Positions 55,518-64,000 of a DNA stretch of 64,000 bases are shown piece after piece. A program made the translations under genes and the position numbers. How positions within the stretch are numbered: position 1 is the first letter of the stretch; the number at the start of each line of letters is the position of its first letter. This stretch comes from Thioalkalivibrio versutus (GTDB lineage: Bacteria; Pseudomonadota; Gammaproteobacteria; Ectothiorhodospirales; Ectothiorhodospiraceae). The notes under the pieces were generated by a model, which did no database searches, had not been told where the DNA came from, and saw only the letters and a list, made by a program, of their open reading frames with translations. The DNA is taken from assembly GCF_001999325.1 (NCBI RefSeq), contig NZ_MVAR01000001.1:1-64000 (forward strand). Direction: 5' to 3'.

Positions 55518-56960
55518 ATGCGTGATTACCTGCTCGCCCTGATCGTCGTCGTGCTCGTGCCCCTGATCGTGCGCTACGCGTGGATCGGAATCCTGGCCTG
55601 GTTCTGGGTCGGGCTCTTTGCGCCCCAGTGGCACACCTGGACCTTCATGCGCGGGGCGCCCCTGGCGACCTACTTCGGCGGGGCGACCCTGATCGCACTG
55701 TTCCTGGCAAAGGACCGCAAACCGTTTCCGTTCACGCGCGAGACGGTGATGCTGTTCGCGCTGGCGGCGTATTTCGCGATGACCAGCCACTTCGCGGTGA
55801 ATTCCAGTGGCGCATGGGACTTCTGGATCCACTTCATGAAGATCCTGCTGATCACCTTCATCACCCCCCTGCTGATCTACGGCGAGCGCCGCATTGTCTG
55901 GCTGCTGCTGGTGATCACCGCCTCGCTCGCCTTCTACGGATTCAAGGGCGGCATCTTCGCCATCCAGACGGGCGGGGCTCACATGGTCCTTGGGCCCGTT
56001 GGCTCCTACCTTTCCGGCAATACCTACATCGGCCTGGCCATGCTCATGGTGCTGCCACTCATCCTGGCAAGCGCGCGCATGTTCCATCACCAGTGGGTCG
56101 ACCTCGGATTCGACCTGCTCCGTCGATTCTCGCGCCCCATCAGCTGGTTCCTCTATGGCGTCTTCTGGCTCACCGCCATCGCGATCCTCGCCACTCACTC
56201 GCGCGGGGCTTTTGTCGGCCTGCTCGCGATCGTGCCCCTGCTCTTCTGGCACATGCAGAGGAAATGGCTAATGGTCGGCGTCGGCTTTTTCCTGATAGCG
56301 GTGGTCGGTGTCACTGCACCGGAGCCACTGGTCGAGCGCTGGCAGACGATCGAGACCTACGAGGAAGACACCTCCGCCATGCAACGCATCCAGTCCTGGG
56401 GCATAGCCTGGAACATGGCGCTGGAACGACCGCTCACTGGCATGGGCTTCCGCAACGCCGCGCTGGGCTACGAGTGGTGGATTGGGTATGCCAATTTCGA
56501 GGGCGGCTGGCGCCACGTGCTATCCCCGCACAGCGTTTATTTCGGGATCCTGGGGCAACACGGGTTCGGCGGCCTGACCGTATTCCTGCTACTGATCGCC
56601 TTTACCTTTCACACACTCAACCGGGTCCGGCGCACGGCGCGCCAACGGACCGGAGAGATCTGGCTGTCGGAGTACGCCTGGGCCCTGCAGATTGGGCTCG
56701 TGGGCTATCTGATATCCGGCATCTTCCTGGATGTCGCCTACTTCAACCTGCTGTATGCCTTTATCGCCCTGACCGTCATCATGCGCAGGGAACTGGAACA
56801 GGCCCCGCTGGCAGCCACAGCCCCGGCATCCGCCCGGCCCTCCTCGGCATCGGAACCAGGCTCCGATGCCGGTCCCGAACCCGAGTCCGAACCGGCCCCC
56901 ACCGGCAAGGACACGGTGATGTCCGGCACCCTGATGGGGCCGTCATCGTCCAGGGGCTGA
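55518..56960 (+). CDS. O-glycosylation ligase family protein, exosortase A system-associated
   Basis: A 480-residue inner-membrane protein with about 11-12 hydrophobic helices and the Wzy/WaaL-type periplasmic loop around THSRGAFVGLLA. The N terminus (GILAWFWVGLFAPQWHTWTF) and GPVGSYLSGNTYIGLAMLMV match the family annotated as O-glycosylation ligase accompanying exosortase A. An Ala/Pro/Ser/Glu-rich C-terminal tail of about 45 residues extends into the cytosol or periplasm. It likely polymerises or ligates the glycan of this locus. Confidence 0.88.
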   Translation: MRDYLLALIVVVLVPLIVRYAWIGILAWFWVGLFAPQWHTWTFMRGAPLATYFGGATLIALFLAKDRKPFPFTRETVMLFALAAYFAMTSHFAVNSSGAWDFWIHFMKILLITFITPLLIYGERRIVWLLLVITASLAFYGFKGGIFAIQTGGAHMVLGPVGSYLSGNTYIGLAMLMVLPLILASARMFHHQWVDLGFDLLRRFSRPISWFLYGVFWLTAIAILATHSRGAFVGLLAIVPLLFWHMQRKWLMVGVGFFLIAVVGVTAPEPLVERWQTIETYEEDTSAMQRIQSWGIAWNMALERPLTGMGFRNAALGYEWWIGYANFEGGWRHVLSPHSVYFGILGQHGFGGLTVFLLLIAFTFHTLNRVRRTARQRTGEIWLSEYAWALQIGLVGYLISGIFLDVAYFNLLYAFIALTVIMRRELEQAPLAATAPASARPSSASEPGSDAGPEPESEPAPTGKDTVMSGTLMGPSSSRG

Positions 56961-56982
56961 CTCGATTGCGGATGCAGACCTG

Positions 56983-58809
56983 ATGGGGGCCATACCGATC
57001 ATCCCTCCCTCCAACCCGGTAGTACCCGGGTTGGACCCTTGCCTCGACACGCTCGCCGCTGCATTACGCACACACATCCGGCCCGGCTGTGGCTTGCACG
57101 ATCCAGTCGATGAAGCCCCTACACCCGCAGATCACTACGGCCAAACCGGTGCCGCTCTCGCGCTTGCAATCCTGGATGGGCCCGACTCGCAGACATGGCG
57201 GCGCCCCCTGGAGGCATGGGCGACCCTGCCCGCGCAACAGACCGGGCACGCCCCGTTCAACCGCTTCCTGCTGAACCTGCTCGCGGAGCACCTCGAGCGA
57301 TCCGGGGAACGGGCAAGCGAAGTGGCGCACAGCCGGACATTGGCTCAAGGCTGCAAGTTGGCGCGCCGCTACCCATCCAACAATTGGACCTTGCTGGCCC
57401 GGCTGTGCGAACTGCAGGAGGCCAACGGCAAGGCCGAACCCCGGGCGCATGCGCGCCTGCGCGGACTCCTTGACCGCTGGACAACTCCTTCCGGCGCCTT
57501 CGTTGATTACCCGGCCCGCCCCGGCACACCGGCACGCGGGGCCACACCCGCGGCCTATCATCACAAAGCGTTATTCGTGGCGGTCATGGCCGCGGAGCTT
57601 GGCGAACCGGAAGCATGGCGGCCCACCATCGAGCGCCTGCTGCGATGGAGCCTCTACGTGTGGGACGGCCACGGCCATGCTGGCGGCCTCGGCCGGAGCA
57701 GCCATGCGCTCTTTGGAGATGCCTGCATGGTAGCGAGCCTGCTACTGCTCGGGGCCGCAACTGACGCACACCAGGACACCGCATCCGGACGGATGTTGAG
57801 CGGCCTTCTTGGGCGCTGGTCCGACCAGATTCGACCCGATGGCTTCCTGGCACTGAACCCCGCCGATACCGCCATTTCGGGCACAGGCTGGGACCCCTAC
57901 ATGCATCTGTCGGTCTACAACGCCTGGGCCGCGGCCATAGTCGCATGGGCGCGCTGTCGCACGAACCGCCCTGATCGCAAGCATGCCGTCCACCTCGATG
58001 CGCTCGAGGCCGCACAGCCAGCCCACATGGGGACCGAGCTTCTCCGGGCCGGGACACCGTCTGCCACCCTTGCCCTGGTCGCTACGCACGGGCAGCCTCC
58101 ACAGGCCTTCAGCCGCGACACCGTGGAGCTGCGTTATGCCGGTGGCGTGCCATTGCACGTGACCTGGCAAGGGAACGTGCTGTGTCCTGCGCCTGCCCGA
58201 ATACCCGTAAAAGCCCTGCTAGAGGCTCCCGCCCTGGCGGGCTGGACGCCCGTGTTCCTGATCGACGACCGCCTGTTCGGACTCACCGACTTCGAACAGT
58301 GCGAAAGCGAGGCTTCGGAAGAACGCTTGCGAGTAACGCTCTCGGGACACCCGCGCCCTTTGCTTCGCCTTGCCGACACAAGCCTACCGGCGCGAACCCT
58401 GGCAGCACTCGACTGGCGGTTGCTGGATGGCGCGCTAGGCCGGCGCGCCGCCCTGCGGAGAGCGCCACACCGGGACGTCGTCGGCACTGTCACCCTGATC
58501 ATTTCCCTGAAGAAGCCTTGCATCGTGCAACGGCTGAACCTCGAATACGGCGGTCGACAGGGTCTCACCCTCCTGAACCCAGGCGGACACGCTGTCACCG
58601 ACACGCAACGGGTGAATCGCGGGTTCAGACAAGCCGTAAACGGAGCCCAGCACGATTACTCATCTGGCGACTGGCACGAGACGCCCTTGCCCTCCGCCAT
58701 TGCCGGTGGCATGGCGTTTTGCCAGAGCCCCGAAAGCATCCTGAAAGGCACTTACATGTCCGAACTGACACTCGAATGGCCCAGTCGGCACCGGGACGCG
58801 CCATGCTAG
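56983..58809 (+). CDS. Unknown protein with alpha-toroid-like glycan-enzyme features
   Basis: A 608-residue protein I do not recognise. There is no signal peptide or membrane helix. Residues about 60-330 are regularly spaced helices (GAALALAILDG, FNRFLLNLLAEHLE, HHKALFVAVMAAELG, LERLLRWSLYVWDG-type segments) resembling the (alpha/alpha) toroid of polysaccharide lyases and glucuronyl hydrolases, and the second half (about 370-590) is beta-rich, as in heparinase II/III-type enzymes. Without a secretion signal a cytosolic or unusual role is likely. The ATG lies 22 bases after the ligase stop, suggesting one transcript. It converges with the glycosyltransferase gene. Confidence 0.7.
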   Translation: MGAIPIIPPSNPVVPGLDPCLDTLAAALRTHIRPGCGLHDPVDEAPTPADHYGQTGAALALAILDGPDSQTWRRPLEAWATLPAQQTGHAPFNRFLLNLLAEHLERSGERASEVAHSRTLAQGCKLARRYPSNNWTLLARLCELQEANGKAEPRAHARLRGLLDRWTTPSGAFVDYPARPGTPARGATPAAYHHKALFVAVMAAELGEPEAWRPTIERLLRWSLYVWDGHGHAGGLGRSSHALFGDACMVASLLLLGAATDAHQDTASGRMLSGLLGRWSDQIRPDGFLALNPADTAISGTGWDPYMHLSVYNAWAAAIVAWARCRTNRPDRKHAVHLDALEAAQPAHMGTELLRAGTPSATLALVATHGQPPQAFSRDTVELRYAGGVPLHVTWQGNVLCPAPARIPVKALLEAPALAGWTPVFLIDDRLFGLTDFEQCESEASEERLRVTLSGHPRPLLRLADTSLPARTLAALDWRLLDGALGRRAALRRAPHRDVVGTVTLIISLKKPCIVQRLNLEYGGRQGLTLLNPGGHAVTDTQRVNRGFRQAVNGAQHDYSSGDWHETPLPSAIAGGMAFCQSPESILKGTYMSELTLEWPSRHRDAPC

Positions 58810-58823
58810 CCGCCCAACATCGC

Positions 58824-59834
58824 TTACGCCGTTGGCCGTCCACCCTTTTGTCCAAGGCGTCCGAAGGCCAGGCCCAGGATGTTCGGCAAGAACAGGACCG
58901 CCCCCAGCGGATCTCGACGCAGCGTCGCCCTCACCAAAGACCAGTCCAGGGGTTTACGGTGCCTCAGCTGGTGCAAGACGGCCGCGACGAAAGAACGCCG
59001 CGAGTCCGCCAGCTGTCCCCGCACAAATGCCCGCTGCTTCTCATCCAGCCGAATCTCTTCAAGAACCATGCGCGCGAGCGCGATGTAGTTGGATGTCAGG
59101 CGAACATAGCCTTCCGTCTTCCAGCCCGACTTGTCGAAGATATTCACGCCCTCGCCTTCGTCGGCATAAATACGGGGCGAAAATGCTACGCGTCGCAACG
59201 ACTGCCCCAGTTGCAGCTTGAAGAACCGGTCCTCGCCCTGCATCAGACCCTCTGGAAACCGGTTCCTGGAAAATCGATCCAGCCGATATGCCATGGCATT
59301 CGCACTAATGATGCTGCTCCGACGTACCAGGAGATCGAAAAAGTCACCAGCAAACTCGTGAAGTTCGTGCTCCGGATCGATCAGCGGATGGTCCTCGGGA
59401 TGAATATTGTCTTCCGGGGAATCCGCCCACTGGAACCGCGTTCTGGAAATCCCTGTTCGTTGCGTATCGCCAATGAACAGGTCGAAGCCCCGGCCGAGCG
59501 CGCGAACCGCATCTCCCAGAAACGGCCCAATCCACTGGTCATCCGAATCGAGAAATGCCACGAACGGTATGTCGCGAGGCACATGATCCAGACCGGTGTT
59601 TCTTGCCGCACCAGGCCCACCATTTTCCTTGCGGACGATCACGATCTCTCCATCATCCAGGAGGTCCCCGATCTCTTCGTCAGCCGGCAAGGGCGAACCA
59701 TCGTCAACCACAATCACGCATATCGAAAGTCCAGCCCGCCAATCGAGAACCGATTGGACACAACGGCGCAAAAGACCGCGCTCTCGCTGAAAATACGGGA
59801 TGACCACGGCGATCTTCAAAGGACCCTCGGACAA
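58824..59834 (-). CDS. Family 2 glycosyltransferase
   Basis: A 336-residue GT-A enzyme. The N terminus IAVVIPYFQRERGLLRRCVQS, VVDDGSPLPADE, NGGPGAARNTGLDH and the metal-binding FLDSDDQW mark family 2. The C-terminal third (FGRLGQKG) is helical and may contact the membrane, but no clear transmembrane helix exists. It would transfer a sugar from a nucleotide donor to a lipid-linked acceptor during repeat-unit assembly. The gene stands alone on the minus strand, with 14 bases between its stop and the preceding convergent stop. Confidence 0.9.
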   Translation of the reverse strand: MSEGPLKIAVVIPYFQRERGLLRRCVQSVLDWRAGLSICVIVVDDGSPLPADEEIGDLLDDGEIVIVRKENGGPGAARNTGLDHVPRDIPFVAFLDSDDQWIGPFLGDAVRALGRGFDLFIGDTQRTGISRTRFQWADSPEDNIHPEDHPLIDPEHELHEFAGDFFDLLVRRSSIISANAMAYRLDRFSRNRFPEGLMQGEDRFFKLQLGQSLRRVAFSPRIYADEGEGVNIFDKSGWKTEGYVRLTSNYIALARMVLEEIRLDEKQRAFVRGQLADSRRSFVAAVLHQLRHRKPLDWSLVRATLRRDPLGAVLFLPNILGLAFGRLGQKGGRPTA

Positions 59835-59943
59835 GGCGACTACTCCATCATGGGGATCAAGCGGCTAGCACGTGGCGCTCACCGCCATTTCTTACAAACC
59901 CAACATCCGGGAAGCATTCCACCCGATTGTGCTGGAGCCAGAG

Positions 59944-60837
59944 ATGTATCTCTACAGCTATCGTAAACACCCCAACTTTGGGGACGCCCTTAACGACTAC
60001 CTCTGGCCACGTTTCATCAATGCGCCACTGGAGACTGAGCCAGGATCCGACGAGGTATTTGTCGGCATTGGCACCTTGCTCAACGAACGCCTGCCCACCT
60101 CGGGCACTCTCCACATCTTCGGCAGCGGCCTCGGTTATGGAACGGTCCCTGCAGAAGCCATCGCGCGCTGGACGGTCCACTTCGTACGGGGTCCCTTGAC
60201 CGCCGCCTCCCTGAACCTTGACCCGAAACTCGCCATCTCTGATCCCGGCATCCTCCTCCACCGCACCGAAGACCTCAACCGAAAAAAGGATATCGACTGC
60301 GCCTTCATGCCGCATCACGCCCTTTTCTCCGAACGAATGCGCCAGCTTTGCGAGCAGGCCGGCGTTCATTTCATTCATCCGGAAGCCCCTTGCGACAGCG
60401 TCATCGACCAGATCGGACGGTCCCGCAAGCTCATCTGCTCCGCCATGCACGGCGCGATCACCGCCGAAGCACTCCGTGTTCCCTGGCTACCCGTAATTAC
60501 GAACCGCCAAATGTTACTGAGCAAGTGGCATGACTGGTCAGCCAGCATTGAGACTGAAGTCCAATTCCACAAGCTTCCGACAATATGGTCTCGCACCCAC
60601 CGGTCACCCCATGGCTGGGTCCTTGCGAGATTCAAGGGAAACACCTTTTCCCGCAAACTGAAACAACTCTCACGGAAAGGTAATTTCCAATTAGGGGCCG
60701 AACGCATTCTTCAGGATCGCCTCCAGCGAATAGAGAACAAGATCCACGACTTCAACTCACACATATGCAGCCAAGTCGACAGCGCCAACCAACCCACGAA
60801 AGGCGCCTCGAAATTAAAGGCCGATTGGACTAAATAG
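59944..60837 (+). CDS. Polysaccharide pyruvyl transferase-family protein
   Basis: A 297-residue protein of the pyruvyl transferase superfamily (CsaB/GumL type). The start MYLYSYRKHPNFGDALNDYL is characteristic; GIGTLLNERLP, IFGSGLGYG, FVRGPLTAASL, PHHALFSERM and the C-terminal CSAMHGAITAEALRVPW are conserved sites. It may add ketal pyruvate to a sugar from PEP. ATG at 59944 is preferred because GGAG lies 6-9 bases before it and the protein then begins at the family motif; a GTG at 59872 is possible. The last 40 residues are extra. Confidence 0.85.
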   Translation: MYLYSYRKHPNFGDALNDYLWPRFINAPLETEPGSDEVFVGIGTLLNERLPTSGTLHIFGSGLGYGTVPAEAIARWTVHFVRGPLTAASLNLDPKLAISDPGILLHRTEDLNRKKDIDCAFMPHHALFSERMRQLCEQAGVHFIHPEAPCDSVIDQIGRSRKLICSAMHGAITAEALRVPWLPVITNRQMLLSKWHDWSASIETEVQFHKLPTIWSRTHRSPHGWVLARFKGNTFSRKLKQLSRKGNFQLGAERILQDRLQRIENKIHDFNSHICSQVDSANQPTKGASKLKADWTK

Positions 60838-60979
60838 CCCATACACCAAAGTCACTTAACCAAATCGACAAACACCAGGTGTTCGCATGACAGGAAACAC
60901 AATACACCCGGCCGAGACCGACACGCTGCGCAAGCGAAAACAGAACAATGTCGGTTTCGACTGATATTCAATATCACCC

Positions 60980-62194
60980 ATGGGGACGACTGCCATGACC
61001 ATCTACGTCGAACGAACGGAGCAACGCGAAGAAGATGGCTGGGCCATTTTCGAAACAGCAGTCCACCATCCACGACTGCCGAACAGCCTTTACTTCCGTA
61101 CGCTCAGCCGTTATTCCGACCACATATCCGCAGAATCCGACGCGCCCGCGCTAGCTCTCCTTATCCCCGCCATGGCTTTAGGTGAGGACATACACCTATC
61201 CACAACCGTTTCCGAGAAACTTCTCCGGAACCTTAACGGCCCAGTTCAGACGATCCTCCTCGCTATTGCGCCGCACCTCACACATGTAAAAGTAATAGCC
61301 AAACCCGAACCACGCCCTCCTCACCATGGAGACGGGCTTGTAGCGACTGGCTTTTCTTCCGGGGTCGACTCCTTCTGCACTTTAACGCAATACCGGCCCG
61401 ACAATGCGCCGCAAGGTTTCGGGCTCTCTTTCTTAACATACAACAACGTAGGATCGCAGAGGCTCTCTAATTCTAAAGAGTTCATCGAACGATACGAGCG
61501 CCTAAATGAAAAAGCATCCAAAGAGGGGTTCGCGCTTGTTCCGATCGACTCGAACATGGACGACTTCTTCCACAAATATAAAGACATTGATTTTGCGCAG
61601 ACGCACTCCGTTCGAAACAGCGCGACAGCACTTCTCCTTCAAAAGCGAACCGGTCGATTTTTGTACTCTTCAGCCTATCCGTATTCGTCTACATTTGTGG
61701 GTAAAACGTGCTTTATCGCGCACGCAGACCCGGTCTTGTTGCCCCTTCTTGGGACTGAAGCCATGGAGATCCTACCCGTTGGGGGCGAGCTTAACCGGGT
61801 TCAGAAAACGATGACCCTAGAAGCGAATTCGACCGCGCAAAAGGGCTTGGACGTATGCGTAACCAATGAAAAGGGGGAGAACTGCTCGCGCTGCGAAAAA
61901 TGCCTGAGAACACTTTTGTGCCTAGAAATCACAGGCAACCTACAAAAATTCAGCGAATCCTTCGATCTCAATGTTTATGAAAAAGAGCGAATTCGATACA
62001 TTGCCGGAACCATTCGAGGACGTAGGACATACGACAAAGAATTACAAGAGGCGATGAAACTATACCGGTTTCGGGGACCCCTGAGGGCGCAAATCATAGC
62101 CAGCGCCAGGATTCCAGAGATGCAATACAAGGTTCGGCAGCTACGAAAGGTTGTCCGGAACACGATGCGGGCCGCCCGAGGGAAATGGGGGTAG
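60980..62194 (+). CDS. QueC-like PP-loop ATPase-fold protein in the polysaccharide locus
   Basis: A 404-residue protein with a PP-loop motif FSSGVDSFC (after GLVATG), characteristic of ATP pyrophosphatase enzymes such as QueC (7-cyano-7-deazaguanine synthase) and related amide- or thio-forming enzymes. Near residues 295-308 it has CSRCEKCLRTLLC, a zinc-type cysteine cluster also seen in QueC. The N-terminal about 110 residues are of unknown fold. It may adenylate a carboxylate for amide or thio formation on a sugar or lipid; no queuosine genes are nearby. An ATG at 60995 is an alternative start. The gene is notably AT-richer than its neighbours. Confidence 0.78.
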   Translation: MGTTAMTIYVERTEQREEDGWAIFETAVHHPRLPNSLYFRTLSRYSDHISAESDAPALALLIPAMALGEDIHLSTTVSEKLLRNLNGPVQTILLAIAPHLTHVKVIAKPEPRPPHHGDGLVATGFSSGVDSFCTLTQYRPDNAPQGFGLSFLTYNNVGSQRLSNSKEFIERYERLNEKASKEGFALVPIDSNMDDFFHKYKDIDFAQTHSVRNSATALLLQKRTGRFLYSSAYPYSSTFVGKTCFIAHADPVLLPLLGTEAMEILPVGGELNRVQKTMTLEANSTAQKGLDVCVTNEKGENCSRCEKCLRTLLCLEITGNLQKFSESFDLNVYEKERIRYIAGTIRGRRTYDKELQEAMKLYRFRGPLRAQIIASARIPEMQYKVRQLRKVVRNTMRAARGKWG

Positions 62195-62335
62195 CAAGGG
62201 GGCATAAAGGCGGCCTCCAAACATAGCTTTGGAATAAAGCGCGCGTGGGCCATTGCGGACGTGTACGGAAATCCTGCGTCCGGGACCGGCCCCCACGCCA
62301 CTGCAGCAGTCAATATGCAACGGCTAGATAGGTCG

Positions 62336-63340
62336 CTATCGGGAGCGCACATGCCCCCTTAGAAGTCGCCAGTAAGAGTTCCGGACCCGGATAGTCCAAT
62401 CCTGGAATCGGCCCGAATCGGTGGACATTCGTCGGGAGAGTTTGCTCGTCCCCTGCCAAGCTTCAAATCGCGGACCCACCTCACGTTCGATCAGGCTGAC
62501 CCACCGGTCGACAGTGTTGGCACGGGACCCTGTACTGGAGACCGACGTGGCCGCAGCACGGATGACGTCAGCTCCCCATTCGGGGTCTCTCTGCAGGCGG
62601 CCAAGGTATCGCGACAAATCCTGCTCATTAGCGCACCGCAGGAAGTCCCGTCCGTCTGTTCCCAGTTGAGTATAGGCCGAGTCACAACCACCAAGAAAAA
62701 CGGATCCGGCTAGCCATGCATTGAACATCTTCGTTGGCGGTTTCTCGTCGTGTTTCTTGCAGGAAAAATCACGCACACCCACGGCCACATCGATATCGTG
62801 ATAGTCAGTCCACTCGGGGGCCGCCTTCAAACGGAATTCCATTCCGTACAGCGCACAAATACGCTCCCACCACTCTCGGTCGCGACAAAGGTTACGTTCA
62901 AGCCCGAAGAAACCAACGGTGCGAAAGTCGGTTCTGGAAGCATCGCGCCTGACCAGGCCTGGCTGGGGCCAGTGGGGGACCCAGAATGCACGACGGGATG
63001 TTTGCCGCTGATTCTGGACAATCGAAAGGTTCGCCCATCGAGGGCGCAGTTGATCGGCATCAAGGCTGACCTTGAAAATCTCGGGGCTCACAGGGCGCCG
63101 CCGGATATCCGCCGCGAGCCCGAAGTTGATCGCACCGGGGTGAAAGTCCTCGCCCGTGCTGACGTCCAGTCCAGAATTGCGGAGTTCTAACGCCGTCTGA
63201 CCAATCCAGGCCCAGCTGCTGGTGTGGAAAAGACCGGGACAGTCATCAAGGGGCACACCGACGAACGAATCGACGAACTCGCGAACGGCTGCAGGAGCCA
63301 GGAAATGCAGGGGGTAACGATGACCAGTTGCGGCGGGCAT
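62336..63340 (-). CDS. Putative glycosyltransferase
   Basis: A 334-residue protein that I recognise only loosely. The C-terminal half (FFGLERNLCRDREWWERICAL, DIDVAVGVRDFSCKKHDEKPPTKMFNAWLAGSVFLGG) resembles GT-B glycosyltransferases, where the PTKxFNAWLAG segment corresponds to the donor-site helix. The N-terminal half is diverged. ATG at 63340 (MPAATGHRY) is chosen because it begins 4 bases after the upstream stop; the frame is open further. It shares the minus strand with the partial gene at the window edge, so they probably form one operon. Confidence 0.65.
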   Translation of the reverse strand: MPAATGHRYPLHFLAPAAVREFVDSFVGVPLDDCPGLFHTSSWAWIGQTALELRNSGLDVSTGEDFHPGAINFGLAADIRRRPVSPEIFKVSLDADQLRPRWANLSIVQNQRQTSRRAFWVPHWPQPGLVRRDASRTDFRTVGFFGLERNLCRDREWWERICALYGMEFRLKAAPEWTDYHDIDVAVGVRDFSCKKHDEKPPTKMFNAWLAGSVFLGGCDSAYTQLGTDGRDFLRCANEQDLSRYLGRLQRDPEWGADVIRAAATSVSSTGSRANTVDRWVSLIEREVGPRFEAWQGTSKLSRRMSTDSGRFQDWTIRVRNSYWRLLRGHVRSR

Positions 63341-63344
63341 GGGT

Positions 63345-64000
63345 TCAGTCACTGCTGCCCGGGGGGCCAAGAAAGTGCGAAAGCCCGAGCTGCGCACAGA
63401 CTTCCCGCAAATCGTAGTTGGAAGGGAGGTCCTTGCTCAGGTCGCGTCGAGCATCCGTCGGCGAAGTTTTCCGATAATGTGGGTTTCCGATTCGGGTGCA
63501 ATGCCCTTCATGCAAGGGCCGGGGGTTGACCGCAACGACATCGCCGCCCGCCTGTTCGTCCCACATAAGGATGCCCACGCCATGGTCCTTCATGTATTTT
63601 TTGCGACTGGTCGCTTGCGGACCCGTTGGTGCGTTGGGGTGGGCCATTGGATGCCGCCACCACCCACAGCCCGCGTTGAACTGATCCAGACTGGCTTGCC
63701 TGGTTGTACAACCGATTAGCTCCCAGTAACGACCGTAATGGCCTCTGAGTCTGCGCAGCCATCCAAGCCTCATGTCTACCGCTGCTGTCTGGCCGTCCCG
63801 GAGGGACTTGAAGCGATCGGACAGACGACGAAACAGAGGCTCGCGGACCAACAGATCGGAGTGCCAGAAAGCGAGACGCGGGGCAAAGAGCCAGGCGAAC
63901 TCGATTGGGAACATCATCGACATGGCGGGCAGATCGAGGCCCTCGTTGAAATCGACCAACCGGGCACCCTCGATTAGTGGTGGCGGCCCGATCCGGGGGT
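63345..64000 (-). CDS. Unknown protein, 5' end beyond the window
   Basis: The frame runs without a stop from the right edge to the stop at 63345, about 217 residues visible, so the gene is partial. The visible part includes LDLPAMSMMFPIEFAWLFAPRLAFWHSDLLVREPLF, GCTTRQASLDQFNAGCGWWRH and a C-terminal NYDLREVCAQLGLSHFL. No family is recognised; its position beside glycosyltransferase genes suggests sugar metabolism or transfer. A TTG at 63957-63959 is unlikely to be the true start because coding-like sequence continues upstream. Confidence 0.55.
   Translation of the reverse strand, partial: PRIGPPPLIEGARLVDFNEGLDLPAMSMMFPIEFAWLFAPRLAFWHSDLLVREPLFRRLSDRFKSLRDGQTAAVDMRLGWLRRLRGHYGRYWELIGCTTRQASLDQFNAGCGWWRHPMAHPNAPTGPQATSRKKYMKDHGVGILMWDEQAGGDVVAVNPRPLHEGHCTRIGNPHYRKTSPTDARRDLSKDLPSNYDLREVCAQLGLSHFLGPPGSSD

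Noticed and set aside
52467-56960. PEP-CTERM sorting signals or exosortase within the window
   Set aside because: No protein in the window ends with a VPEP-type motif, hydrophobic helix and Arg cluster, and no protein has the exosortase pattern.
1-64000. tRNA, rRNA, CRISPR arrays, prophage or intact IS elements
   Set aside because: No cloverleaf-like segment, regularly spaced repeats, integrase or transposase was recognised anywhere in the window.

Overview
The window is high-GC DNA from a gammaproteobacterium. Evidence for the class: tmcA, the order murJ-ribF-ileS-lspA-fkpB-ispH, a single-operon chemotaxis system with CheD, and exosortase-A-associated polysaccharide genes. Acidic proteins and this gene mix would suit a halophilic or haloalkaliphilic member of the Ectothiorhodospiraceae (Thioalkalivibrio-like), but that is inference; there is no rRNA, tRNA or taxonomic marker beyond the protein genes. 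No tRNA, rRNA, CRISPR array, intact insertion sequence or phage module was seen.

Layout. 0.3-6.3 kb: an ABC-F ATPase (Uup type), a transmembrane chemoreceptor and tmcA on the opposite strand. 6.5-16.7 kb: a compact chemosensory operon: STAS protein, cheY, cheA, cheW, a ParA-type ATPase, a soluble double-PAS receptor ending in EWEEF, cheR, cheD, cheB and a membrane-anchored receptor-like protein. 16.9-21.2 kb: a partner-switching and c-di-GMP module (STAS antagonist, REC-PP2C-HATPase phosphatase/kinase, PAS-GGDEF-EAL) resembling the HsbA/HsbR/HsbD set of Pseudomonas. 21.4-22.7 kb: an SDR oxidoreductase and a cold-shock protein with its own promoter and terminator. 22.9-30.3 kb: housekeeping run murJ-ribF-ileS-lspA-fkpB-ispH. 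30.7-33.6 kb: purU, an exported trypsin-like protease and a hotdog-fold protein.

33.6-38.5 kb (minus strand) holds the most unusual unit: nucleotidyltransferase, HprK-related kinase A, PqqD-like chaperone and a Tat-type exported protein with 12 cysteines, led by a near-consensus sigma-54 promoter, with a SAM methyltransferase and a GAF protein upstream. This looks like an HPr-rel-A system, a poorly understood putative peptide/protein-modification system.

38.6-64 kb is a surface-polysaccharide locus: a VanZ/O-antigen-ligase fusion, TviB-type UDP-HexNAc dehydrogenase, a beta-helix exported protein, wecB, two deacetylase-type genes interrupted by an FkbM methyltransferase cassette, three acyltransferase-like proteins, the exosortase-A-associated decarboxylase, acyl-CoA ligase and O-glycosylation ligase, an alpha-toroid-like protein, glycosyltransferases, a pyruvyltransferase-family protein and a QueC-like PP-loop protein. 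The distal part (from about 59.8 kb) has visibly lower GC and looks like a variable end of the locus. Three intergenic regions carry mosaic dispersed repeats bounded by ACCACGAAG/CTTCGTGGT inverted ends.
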